Shown in pieces: positions 42,969 through 49,798 of a stretch of 64,000 bases of DNA. The notes beneath the pieces are model-generated. The model did not search any database, was not told the DNA's origin, and worked only from the letters and a program-made list of their open reading frames with translations. The stretch spans positions 62,001 through 126,000 of the forward strand of contig JAGBQJ010000057.1 in NCBI GenBank assembly GCA_017632935.1, in the 5' to 3' direction. Origin of the DNA: Bacteroidales bacterium (GTDB lineage Bacteria; Bacteroidota; Bacteroidia; Bacteroidales; F082). The position numbers and the translations under genes are program-made. Position 1 is the stretch's first letter. The number at the start of each line of letters is the position of its first letter.

Positions 42969-43325
42969 ATGAGAAATTTTAGGAATTATGATGTCTGGAA
43001 TGCCGGAGTGGACTTCTCCGTTCATGTTTATGAATTAACCGAGCAATTTCCGAGAAAAGAATTGTACGCGCTTTGTGATCAGCTTCAAAGAGCCTCTGTA
43101 TCGATCCCTTCCAATATTGCCGAGGGCTGTTCAAGAAGGTCACAGAATGAATTTGCACACTTCCTTGAAATCTCATTAGGGTCATCATACGAAGTGGAAA
43201 CCCAAATGGAAATTGCACGCAGATTAAAATACGTGAAAGAAGAACAGTTTGAGGACATTATTACAGAAGTCCAATCCATAGAAAAAAGATTGACTAGCTT
43301 GATTAATACGGTTCGTCCTGAATAA
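42969..43325 (+). CDS. Four-helix bundle protein (S23/IVS-encoded family)
   Basis: A 118-residue, entirely helical protein with the family's typical pattern: YDVWNAGVDFSVHVYELTEQ, FPRKELYALCDQLQRASVSI, PSNIAEGCSRRSQNEFAHFL, EISLGSSYEVETQMEIARRL, then a final helix. This family is known from intervening sequences in 23S rRNA genes and is related in fold to Avd of diversity-generating retroelements; the molecular role is unknown. The gene is flanked on both sides by inverted repeats (42862-42912 and 43342-43401) that reach exactly into the stop codons of the neighbouring genes. That arrangement suggests a compact mobile unit. Confidence 0.88.
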   Translation: MRNFRNYDVWNAGVDFSVHVYELTEQFPRKELYALCDQLQRASVSIPSNIAEGCSRRSQNEFAHFLEISLGSSYEVETQMEIARRLKYVKEEQFEDIITEVQSIEKRLTSLINTVRPE

Positions 43326-43341
43326 CCTAAAGAAAAAGAGA

Positions 43342-43401
43342 CAAAGCCCCTTCATCCCGTGGCCACTGGCCATCAGCCATAGTCATAGGCCATAGTTAAA
43401 C
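43342..43401. repeat. Right terminal inverted repeat of the four-helix-bundle element
   Basis: Starts CAAAGCCCC, contains CAGCCATAGTCATAG and ends CCATAGTTAAAC, the complement of the left arm, with ~10 extra bases near GTGGCCACTGGCC. The last bases include the stop codon of the HAD gene. Confidence 0.85.
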
Positions 43402-44040
43402 TACTCCCTCTTTCAAAACCCCATTCACAAACAAGTTCCTTACCAGTTCATCACGACGAATATGATACGTATTGATGCCCAATGACTTGGCGACCTTAAT
43501 GTTTTCTGCTGTGTCATCAATAAATAAGGTTTCTTCGGGCAGCAGACCTTCATGGTCAAGAATCAGCTCAAAGAAGCGCGGGTCGGGTTTTTCCAGGTGC
43601 TCGGCAAAGGAGAAATACGATTTGTTAAAGAGTTCGTCAAACTCGTTATAGCCGAAGCGTAGTTGCAAATCCCTGACGTAGAGGTCGTAATGAATGACAT
43701 TGGAATTGCTCATCAAGAAAATCTTGTAGTGCTTCTTCACCTTCTCAATAGCTTCTATACGCTCGCGAGGGATGTCCAAGAGCATGGAATTCCAAATGGC
43801 ATCGAATTTCTGGTCGGTCATCTTCTCCTGTCCGAGGAGAGTTTTCATGCGCTTTCGGAAGGTGGGGGCGGTGTAGACACCGATATCGAATTTGCTAAAA
43901 ATGTCCATAAACTCCTTTGAACGAGCTAATTCCGATGTATTGATGCCCATTTTTTCGAGTTCTTTGTATACGATGTTTTCGTCGATGTCGAGGATGACGC
44001 CGCCGAGGTCGAAGATGATATTCTTGATTTTCGCGCTCAT
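43396..44040 (-). CDS. HAD superfamily hydrolase, subfamily IA
   Basis: A 214-residue phosphatase-like protein. Motif I is IIFDLGGVILDID with nucleophile Asp11; as in YihX-like enzymes the second acidic position is Gly in DLGGV. Motif II is FLMSNSN, motif III includes the Lys in EKPDPRFF, and motif IV is LFIDDTAENI. Members of this branch dephosphorylate sugar phosphates such as glucose 1-phosphate; the substrate here is not known. Its stop codon is formed within the right inverted repeat of the neighbouring element. Confidence 0.88.
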   Translation of the reverse strand: MSAKIKNIIFDLGGVILDIDENIVYKELEKMGINTSELARSKEFMDIFSKFDIGVYTAPTFRKRMKTLLGQEKMTDQKFDAIWNSMLLDIPRERIEAIEKVKKHYKIFLMSNSNVIHYDLYVRDLQLRFGYNEFDELFNKSYFSFAEHLEKPDPRFFELILDHEGLLPEETLFIDDTAENIKVAKSLGINTYHIRRDELVRNLFVNGVLKEGVV

Positions 44041-44140
44041 TTTTGAGAATTTTTCGGTCTAATTCGATGCAAAATTGTAAATTTGCAGCGCAAAAAGCAA
44101 GAAAAAAGGCGAAATCTTTACTTTGGTCTTGTTTTTTTGC

Positions 44141-44214
44141 GGTCCCATAGCGCAGTTGGTTAGAGCAACTGACTCATAATCAGTAGGTCCTAGGTTCAAG
44201 CCCTAGTGGGACCA
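44141..44214 (+). tRNA. tRNA with anticodon CAT (elongator Met or lysidine-modified Ile2)
   Basis: A 74-nt cloverleaf: acceptor GGTCCCA/TGGGACC, D-arm GCGCAGTTGGTTAGAGC, anticodon stem ACTGA/TCAGT with loop CTCATAA (CAT at 44175-44177), T-arm CCTAGGTTCAAGCCCTAG. Discriminator base A; no CCA encoded. The CAT anticodon does not distinguish elongator tRNA-Met from tRNA-Ile2, and I could not decide. It is not the initiator (no CCC/GGG anticodon-stem pairs). Confidence 0.93.
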
Positions 44215-44215
44215 C

Positions 44216-44249
44216 AATGAAAAAGCCACTAACAAGTGGCTTTTTCATT
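44216..44249. terminator. Bidirectional terminator between the tRNA and sdaA
   Basis: A perfect 15-bp stem AATGAAAAAGCCACT/AGTGGCTTTTTCATT with an AACA loop serves the tRNA on one strand and sdaA on the other. Confidence 0.9.
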
Positions 44250-44250
44250 G

Positions 44251-45453
44251 TTATTGCATTTGTGTGTAATCCCTCGCCAGTCCGCCCAGTGAGGTTTCTT
44301 TATAGAGTGAAGGCAAATCCTTGCCTGTTTCTTTCATCGTTTCCACTACTTTGTCGAACGACACTCGGTGATGCCCATCGGAGAAGGAAGAGTAGATATT
44401 GGAGTCCAAAGCACGGGCAGCGGCGTAGGCGTTGCGCTCGATGCAAGGAATCTGGACGAGGCCGCACATGGGGTCGCAGGTCATGCCCAAATGGTGCTCA
44501 AGCGCCATCTCGGCGGCATATTCGATTTGGGAGGGACTTCCTCCAAACAGTTGGTTGGCGGCAGCGGCAGCCATAGAGCAGGCCACACCTACCTCGCCCT
44601 GACAGCCTACCTCGGCACCCGAGATGGAGGCGTTGGTGCGTACGATGTTGCCCACCAACCCCGCCGTCACCAAGGCGCGGATGATGCGCTGGTCGGAGAA
44701 TTCGTAACTCTTTGACAGATGGTATAATACCGCTGGCAACACGCCGCACGAGCCACAGGTAGGCGCAGTCACGACAATCCCGCCCGAGGCGTTCTCTTCT
44801 GCAACGGCTAAGGCATAGGAATACACCAATCCGCGGCTCTTCAAAGTATGTGTGTAGCCTGAAGCCTTGATGTGATATGTGGCGGCCTTGCGGCTCAGGT
44901 GGAGCGGTCCGGGCAGGACACCCTCGGCCTGCAAGCCTCGCTCGACGGCAGCTTGCATCGCCTGCCATACCTCCATCATATAGTCTTCAATCTCCTTCTG
45001 GTTCTCGTATTCGTACACATATTCCCAATAGGTGCGCCCAGTTTGCCCGCACCATTTGAGGATGTCGGTCATCTTCGAGAGCGGGTAGACCTCAGGTGAT
45101 TCATCCACTTTGCCTTCTTCGGCCAAGTTGCCACCTCCTATGCTGAACACCTTCCATTCGCCGAGAAGGTTTTTCTCTGCGTCGAAAGCCTTGAACAGCA
45201 TGCCGTTTGGATGGAAGGGCAAGATGATACCAGGCTCCCAGATGATTTCGGTAGGAGCATGAAGTGTGCTGAGGATGGCCTTATCGGTCATGTGGCCCTT
45301 GCCCGTTGCGGCGAGGCTGCCGTAGAGCGTCACCTCAAACGAGGCTGCATTGGGGAAACGAGTGTTGAATATAGAGGCCGCTTTCTGCGGTCCCATGGTG
45401 TGGCTGCTCGAAGGGCCTACACCAATCTTATAGATGTCTTTGATGGTTTTCAT
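44251..45453 (-). CDS. sdaA: L-serine ammonia-lyase (L-serine deaminase), single-chain
   Basis: A 400-residue iron-sulphur enzyme that converts L-serine to pyruvate and ammonia. The beta domain starts IYKIGVGPSSSHTMGP; the alpha domain has the cluster cysteines in TAPTCGSCGVLPAVLYH, CDPMCGLVQIPCIERN and a Gly-rich EVGCQGEVGVACSMAAAA stretch. Length and domain order are those of the fused alpha-beta form. A TAATTTTG box (45465-45458, minus strand) is only 5 nt before the ATG, so the mRNA may have almost no leader. The product pyruvate could enter the NifJ-Pta-AckA route. Confidence 0.95.
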   Translation of the reverse strand: MKTIKDIYKIGVGPSSSHTMGPQKAASIFNTRFPNAASFEVTLYGSLAATGKGHMTDKAILSTLHAPTEIIWEPGIILPFHPNGMLFKAFDAEKNLLGEWKVFSIGGGNLAEEGKVDESPEVYPLSKMTDILKWCGQTGRTYWEYVYEYENQKEIEDYMMEVWQAMQAAVERGLQAEGVLPGPLHLSRKAATYHIKASGYTHTLKSRGLVYSYALAVAEENASGGIVVTAPTCGSCGVLPAVLYHLSKSYEFSDQRIIRALVTAGLVGNIVRTNASISGAEVGCQGEVGVACSMAAAAANQLFGGSPSQIEYAAEMALEHHLGMTCDPMCGLVQIPCIERNAYAAARALDSNIYSSFSDGHHRVSFDKVVETMKETGKDLPSLYKETSLGGLARDYTQMQ

Positions 45454-45457
45454 GGTG

Positions 45458-45483
45458 CAAAATTAGAAAAAATCTTACCTTTG
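45458..45483. promoter_or_regulatory. Divergent -7 boxes between sdaA and thiL
   Basis: TAATTTTG on the minus strand (45465-45458) faces sdaA; TACCTTTG on the plus strand (45476-45483) faces thiL, 22 bp before its ATG. A TTG lies 22 nt upstream of the minus box (45490-45488). Confidence 0.55.
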
Positions 45484-45504
45484 CAGCCAATAATTAGAAA
45501 GGAA

Positions 45505-46560
45505 ATGGAACAAGAAAACACCAACAAACCTTTAACAGAATTGGACGAACTCGGCGAATTCGGCCTCATCGACCAACTGACGCAGGACTTTCCCTTGCGC
45601 AACGCCTCCTCGCTGAAAGGCGTCGGCGATGATGCCGCCGTCATCAACCACGAAGGAATGCGCACGCTTGTCTCAGTCGATATGCTCATCGAAGGCATCC
45701 ACTTCGACTTGACCTACTGCCCCTTGAAGCACCTCGGTTACAAAGCTGCCGTGTCCAACTTCTCTGACATCTATGCCATGAATGGCACCCCCACGCAGAT
45801 TGTGGTGGGCCTGGGCGTGTCAAGCCGCTATTCCGCTGAAGCACTGGATGAATTGTATGCCGGCATCCGCCTCGCTTGCGAGCGCTACCATGTCGACATG
45901 GTGGGTGGCGACACGACGAGCAGCAAGACGGGTCTGGTCATCTCCATCACAGTCATAGGCATGGCTAAGGAGGAGGACATCGTTTACCGCAGCGGCGCGA
46001 AGAAGAACGACCTGCTTTGCGTGACGGGCGACTTGGGCGGTGCCTACATCGGTCTGCTCATCCTCGAGCGCGAGAAGGTGGAGTTCCTTTCCAATCCCAA
46101 TATGCAGCCTCAACTGAAAGGCTTGGAGTATGTACTGGAACGCCAGTTGAAGCCTGAAGCCCGTAAGGATGTCGTGGAGCAGCTGAAGACCTTGGGCATC
46201 AAACCCACCGCGATGATTGACATCTCCGACGGCTTGGCTTCCGAAATCCTGCACCTCTGCAAGGAGAGTGGCGTAGGCTGCCAGCTCTATGAAGATAAAA
46301 TCCCGATTGACCCGACCACGGACAAGATGGCCAAAGAGTTCCAGATTGTGCCTTCGGTGGCGGCACTGAGCGGTGGCGAGGACTACGAGCTACTCTTCAC
46401 CATCGACCAGAAAGACTACGAGAAGATACAGACCCTCTCGGCGGACGTGACCGTCATTGGTTACATGACCGACGACAAGGGCGTGGCCGAGATGATCACC
46501 CCCGACAACCATGTCATTCCCATCAAAGCCCAGGGCTGGGATCACATGAAGAAGAAGTGA
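45505..46560 (+). CDS. thiL: Thiamine-monophosphate kinase
   Basis: A 351-residue enzyme that phosphorylates thiamine monophosphate to the diphosphate cofactor. Family motifs: LKGVGDDAAVINHEG near residue 38, VSVDMLIEGIHFDLTY, AVSNFSDIYAMNGTP, MVGGDTTSS, AMIDISDGLASEI and LSGGEDYELLFT. ATG 45505 is preceded by GAAAGGAA and by a -7 box; an earlier in-frame start would run through the sdaA gene on the other strand. The stop codon is immediately followed by an ACTATGGCC-family repeat. Confidence 0.95.
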   Translation: MEQENTNKPLTELDELGEFGLIDQLTQDFPLRNASSLKGVGDDAAVINHEGMRTLVSVDMLIEGIHFDLTYCPLKHLGYKAAVSNFSDIYAMNGTPTQIVVGLGVSSRYSAEALDELYAGIRLACERYHVDMVGGDTTSSKTGLVISITVIGMAKEEDIVYRSGAKKNDLLCVTGDLGGAYIGLLILEREKVEFLSNPNMQPQLKGLEYVLERQLKPEARKDVVEQLKTLGIKPTAMIDISDGLASEILHLCKESGVGCQLYEDKIPIDPTTDKMAKEFQIVPSVAALSGGEDYELLFTIDQKDYEKIQTLSADVTVIGYMTDDKGVAEMITPDNHVIPIKAQGWDHMKKK

Positions 46561-46655
46561 CTATGGCCTATAGCTTATGGCCAATGGCTCGCTTCACCCA
46601 ATGCGCGAATTTAGCGCCTTTGGCAGTAGCGAGCCATAAGCCATCGGCCATAGTA
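46559..46655. repeat. ACTATGGCC-family long palindrome after thiL
   Basis: Left arm ACTATGGCCTATAGCTTATG... through GGCTCGCT; right arm AGCGAGCCATAAGCC...GGCCATAGT; about 35-bp imperfect arms around a ~30-bp centre. The first bases overlap the thiL TGA stop. Confidence 0.8.
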
Positions 46656-46727
46656 AAGAGGTTTTTGGAAAAAATATCGGGCTATTGTAGTAATAATCAG
46701 TTTTTTAAAAGTTTTTTTGTACTTTTG

Positions 46728-46872
46728 CAGCCTCAAAACAGCGCAAAAGTAATGTTAAATCATTGTAAATCATTGATTATCAATTTAATGGGGGGGGGGT
46801 ATAATTCTCCAATCCAAACTTTTGTGCATCCTCTATCCAAGACAGGGCAAGTTGGCTTTGTCTTGGATTTTT
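46728..46872 (+). ncRNA. Possible ~145-nt transcript with G10 tract
   Basis: Starts just after TACTTTTG (46720-46727) and ends at a strong terminator (ATCCAAGACA ... TGTCTTGGAT then nine T). It contains ten consecutive G at 46790-46799 followed directly by TATAAT. A 45-codon frame from 46752 (MLNHCKSLIINLMGGGYNS...) crosses the G tract and extends past the terminator stem, so a peptide is possible but unproven. No -33 TTG is seen. Confidence 0.4.
46837..46872 (+). terminator. Terminator within the thiL to small-exported-protein gap
   Basis: A 10-bp stem ATCCAAGACA/TGTCTTGGAT with a 14-nt loop is followed by a long T run. Confidence 0.75.
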
Positions 46873-46965
46873 TTTTGTGCCTCTTTTAAGGGGATGCCCG
46901 CAGGGCGGAAGAGTCAATCCGATATTAAATCTTTAAATCTTGAATCTTAAATCTTAAATCTAACA

Positions 46966-47256
46966 ATGAAAACAAACAAAAAAGCTATGAAAACCCTCGT
47001 GTTTTCGCTTGGGCTGGCAGCCATGACGCTGACAGCCACCAACCTGAACGCACAAAACCGTCCCGGTGGCATGTTTGGCAGCAACCAATCCAAAGAAGCT
47101 TCCCAAGGCGGACTGATGAAAAACGGCACCCGCGGTGACTTTACTGGCGACATCACCAATCAAGGCATAGGCCAGACTGCCCCGTTGGGCAGCGGCCTTT
47201 TGATTCTGCTGGGCGCTGGTCTCGGCTATGTTGCACTCAAAAAGAAGGAGGACTAA
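46966..47256 (+). CDS. Small exported protein with C-terminal hydrophobic/KKK tail
   Basis: A 96-residue protein: signal peptide (AMKTLVFSLGLAAMTLTATN, cut near NAQ), a short Gly/Asn-rich body with GDFTGDITNQGIGQ, and a C-terminal tail TAPLGSGLLILLGAGLGYVA followed by LKKKED. The tail has the layout of a sorting signal or anchor: a short Pro-Leu-Gly motif, a hydrophobic helix, then a positive cluster. It ends 3 bp before the BspA-like lipoprotein gene, so the two form a unit. I do not recognise a characterised family. Start could also be the internal ATG at 46987. Confidence 0.7.
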   Translation: MKTNKKAMKTLVFSLGLAAMTLTATNLNAQNRPGGMFGSNQSKEASQGGLMKNGTRGDFTGDITNQGIGQTAPLGSGLLILLGAGLGYVALKKKED

Positions 47257-47259
47257 GCC

Positions 47260-48990
47260 ATGAGAAGAATGACCTATTTCGTGATGGTTCTGGCCTTGGT
47301 GTTGGGCTTCACACAGTGCAAGAAGGAGCAACCCACATCCCAAACTGAAGGCGTGCACATTACGCTTAACGTGGGTGGCGGCAACAATAACTCAAAAGTA
47401 GAGGTTGACCCCAATGCTCCAGAAGGCTATGCTACCGTTACTTTTGAGGACGACGACGTGATTTACGTGGGCTACAAAGGTGAATATGTGGGTTATCTGA
47501 CCTACAGTGGCGGTACATTCTCTGGCGATGTGGAAATCGCGTCTGAAGAAGATCCTGAGCCTCTGCATTTCTACTGCCTCGGCGGCAAGGGTTTCACACC
47601 CAGCTTTAGCGGCAATACGGCCACAGTGGTCATTTCCGACCAAACGAGCAAGTATCCCGTGGTTTCCTACAATACTTCGAAAGAGGATTATCATGGCGAC
47701 GGTGCCTACACCTCCGTGCTGAAGAACAAGATTTCCATCATGAAGTTCAATGTGACAACCCCTTCAAATGCTGCTATTTGCATCGAAGGCATGAACAACC
47801 AAGTCTCCGTGAACTTCGGTACCAACGCATTCACCTATGGCCAAGTTGATGGTGGTTTGATCAAGATGAAAGGCGGCAGCGGCAATCCAGCTGAGAAATG
47901 GGCTATCGTGCTGCCGAATAGTGAATCTACAACAACAACACCTTACACTGAAGACGGTAACTATGTTGCCAGCACCTCTACCACCATTGATCCGATTGTG
48001 GTCAACACTTACTATGATTCAGGGATTGATGTGTATGTCAACACCATAAATCCTATTGGCCCTCTTGCCACTCCTCTCACCTTCGAGGCCAAGACGGCTG
48101 ATGCCACGGTGAAGCTATATAAAAAGTATGACAGCGCCCCCGATGTTACGCTGCTATACAGCACCGATGGAAGCAGTTGGAACGACTATACGGTAGGCGA
48201 CGCCATCCCCCTCACCAACAAAGGTGATAAGGTTATGTTCCGCGGCAACAATACAACATTATGCGATCAGTCAAATAATTACAACATGTTCGAATTTACC
48301 GGCGAGGTATACGGTTATGGCAACGTTATGAGTCTTCTTGATGCTTCTGACTTTGCCACTGCGACTACGATTTCTGCTTCTTGTACCTTCTCCTATCTGT
48401 TCAATGGCTGTTCAGGACTTTACAACCATGAAAACAAGCCCATCATGTTGCCTGCAACCACGCTGACCGACTATTGCTACCAATATATGTTTCAGGGCTG
48501 CACTAACTTGACCACAACCCCAGAGTTGCCAGCAACTACGCTAACACAAGCTTGCTACCAATATATGTTCAAAGGTTGCACCAGTTTGAGGACAGCCCAT
48601 GAATTGCGAGCCACCACGCTTGCAGTGGGTTGCTACATGAGTATGTTCAATGGCTGTACCAGTCTTGTGACAGCCCCCGAGCTGTCTGCCACCACACTTG
48701 CCTCGGCTTGTTGCCGAGAAATGTTTAAAGGCTGCACCAGTCTTGTGACAACCCCCGTATTGCGTGCCACCAAGCTGGAAGCTAATTGTTATAATCAGAT
48801 GTTTAATGGCTGCACTAGTCTGAAAAGCATCATCTGCTTAGCCACTAGCAAAACCAGTAACAGTTGCTCAAATTGGGTTACAAGCGTTGCCTCGTCTGGC
48901 ACTTTCTACAAGGCAAATACAAACATATGGTCGACTGGCATCAGCGGCATACCTAGCGGTTGGACGACTAAGATCTATTCAGCTAAGTAA
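47260..48990 (+). CDS. BspA-like leucine-rich repeat surface lipoprotein
   Basis: A 576-residue protein with a lipoprotein-like signal (MTYFVMVLALVLGFTQCKKE; Gln before the Cys is unusual). An N-terminal beta domain (GYATVTFEDDDVIYVGYKGE) precedes an Ig-like module near residue 270-340. From ~375 come at least five copies of a 26-residue repeat of the form CYQYMFKGCTSLxTxPELxATTLxxA. These are BspA/TpLRR-type leucine-rich repeats, usually involved in adhesion to host matrix or other bacteria. The protein ends without a T9SS tail. It is translated right after the small exported protein gene. Confidence 0.85.
   Translation: MRRMTYFVMVLALVLGFTQCKKEQPTSQTEGVHITLNVGGGNNNSKVEVDPNAPEGYATVTFEDDDVIYVGYKGEYVGYLTYSGGTFSGDVEIASEEDPEPLHFYCLGGKGFTPSFSGNTATVVISDQTSKYPVVSYNTSKEDYHGDGAYTSVLKNKISIMKFNVTTPSNAAICIEGMNNQVSVNFGTNAFTYGQVDGGLIKMKGGSGNPAEKWAIVLPNSESTTTTPYTEDGNYVASTSTTIDPIVVNTYYDSGIDVYVNTINPIGPLATPLTFEAKTADATVKLYKKYDSAPDVTLLYSTDGSSWNDYTVGDAIPLTNKGDKVMFRGNNTTLCDQSNNYNMFEFTGEVYGYGNVMSLLDASDFATATTISASCTFSYLFNGCSGLYNHENKPIMLPATTLTDYCYQYMFQGCTNLTTTPELPATTLTQACYQYMFKGCTSLRTAHELRATTLAVGCYMSMFNGCTSLVTAPELSATTLASACCREMFKGCTSLVTTPVLRATKLEANCYNQMFNGCTSLKSIICLATSKTSNSCSNWVTSVASSGTFYKANTNIWSTGISGIPSGWTTKIYSAK
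48397..48864 (+). repeat. 78-bp tandem coding repeats of the BspA-like gene
   Basis: The TGCTAC/TGTTAT codons of each unit recur every 78 bp (48475, 48553, 48631, 48709, 48787), each encoding one leucine-rich repeat. Units differ in sequence, so this is protein repetition, not a CRISPR array. Confidence 0.85.
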
Positions 48991-49019
48991 GACTTTGAAA
49001 GTCGATAGACTATGCGATG

Positions 49020-49056
49020 GGCGGCCTTCGTTTTTGAGGGCCGCCTGTTGTTTTAT
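49020..49056 (+). terminator. Terminator after the BspA-like gene
   Basis: Stem GGCGGCC/GGCCGCC with loop TTCGTTTTTGAG, then TGTTGTTTTA. A decayed relative (GGCCTTCATTTTTGAGGGTCGCC) is at 49452-49474. Confidence 0.7.
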
Positions 49057-49081
49057 GGGGGAGGACATTTTTTGAAAAATG

Positions 49082-49113
49082 TTGTGACATTTGCGAAAAA
49101 ATGTGTATCTTTG
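49082..49113 (+). promoter_or_regulatory. Promoter of a 50-residue ORF
   Basis: TTG at 49082-49084, 21 nt, TATCTTTG at 49106-49113, followed by GCGCCC, 28 bp before the ATG at 49142. Confidence 0.7.
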
Positions 49114-49141
49114 CGCCCAGAAACTCATAATACACAAGGAA

Positions 49142-49294
49142 ATGGAAGCAACTGCAACAAAGCCGAAGAATCTCATTCAAAGCCTGCTTCTGTTCAAGCG
49201 GGAGATGAGAGTTTGTATCCAAAATGGAGCCGACCCAGAGGAAATGAAACGAATAGCAGACAAGTATGGTTTCCAATTCGCAAAACCCATATAA
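49142..49294 (+). CDS. Small protein of unknown function
   Basis: A 50-residue basic, helical protein (MEATATKPKNLIQSLLLFKR at the start, then EMRVCIQNGADPEEMKRIAD and KYGFQFAKPI). A well-formed promoter and an AAGGAA sequence just before the ATG support its expression. I do not recognise the family. A longer frame beginning at 49091 would start before the promoter's -7 box, so it is rejected. Confidence 0.55.
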   Translation: MEATATKPKNLIQSLLLFKREMRVCIQNGADPEEMKRIADKYGFQFAKPI

Positions 49295-49410
49295 GGTAAT
49301 ATGAGCTGTTGCTTTCCATCTATTTCAAGAAAAACAACCCCAACAAACAGCAATTGATTAAGGCTTTTGGTGACCTGCTGTCAAAAGATTGCTTTGAAAT
49401 CGTCATCTAG
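49295..49410 (+). pseudogene. Possible gene remnant downstream of the 50-residue ORF
   Basis: The frame ELLLSIYFKKNNPNKQQLI followed by KAFGDLLSKDCFEIVI reads like the C-terminal end of a small helical protein, but it is preceded by an in-frame TAA and has no start codon. It may be the tail of a disrupted or duplicated small gene. Confidence 0.3.
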
Positions 49411-49585
49411 CTAGAAATAACTTTACGATTGTCTAAGCCAATGTGACCATAGGCCTTCATTTTTGAGGGTCGCCTTTCGTGTTTTTTCAATAATCTGTGG
49501 CTGTGAAGGGAAAAAGATGATGAAGCCTAATGCATGGATTTTGAAGGGATTATTCTGTCAACGATGACAAAATCACCATCGATAC

Positions 49586-49798
49586 TCATAACTGATTATC
49601 ACTTGGTAAATGCGCATAGCAGTCATCAAGTTTTTGGTGGAAAAGCTCTCCGAATTGCTCCAAAGACATGTATCCTTTAGGGATGTTGTTAGAAACGCCA
49701 AGATGCATCGGCATTATAGGTTGGGTATGGCCGTATGCGATTTGCGGTTCAGAAGCAATCGAAGCAGGCTTTTCTTCGTTATTGTCGTATGATTTCAT
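49586..49798 (-). CDS. Small conserved-looking protein of unknown function
   Basis: A 70-residue protein: MKSYDNNEEKPASIASEPQI, then IMPMHLGVSNNIPKGYMSLE and QFGELFHQKLDDCYAHL. The pattern (short disordered N-terminus followed by YMSLEQFGELF...LDDCY helix) is familiar from small Bacteroidota proteins near toxin-antitoxin or regulatory genes, but no name can be given. ATG 49798 is chosen: a TATCTTTG box (minus, 49831-49824) lies 26 bp upstream, and the alternative ATG at 49843 is on the wrong side of it. Confidence 0.55.
   Translation of the reverse strand: MKSYDNNEEKPASIASEPQIAYGHTQPIMPMHLGVSNNIPKGYMSLEQFGELFHQKLDDCYAHLPSDNQL

Larger units (their letters stand above)
46656..46965. other. Non-coding stretch with short transcript candidate and repeat
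   Basis: About 310 bp without a confident gene. It holds a TACTTTTG box (46720-46727), a G10 tract (46790-46799), a hairpin terminator (46837-46870) and an AATCTTGAATCTTAAATC-type repeat (46924-46960) just before the next start codon. Confidence 0.6.

Noticed and set aside
42979-43279. Diversity-generating retroelement, because the four-helix-bundle protein resembles Avd
   Set aside because: No reverse transcriptase gene and no template/variable repeat pair is in the neighbourhood.
46752-46889. 45-codon ORF across the G10 tract as a confident gene
   Set aside because: It runs through the terminator hairpin, has no ribosome-binding sequence and depends on the exact length of a slippery tract.
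48475-48800. Regular 78-bp periodicity resembling a direct-repeat array
   Set aside because: The units are codons of leucine-rich repeats in one open frame, diverge from each other and have no spacer structure, so not a CRISPR array.
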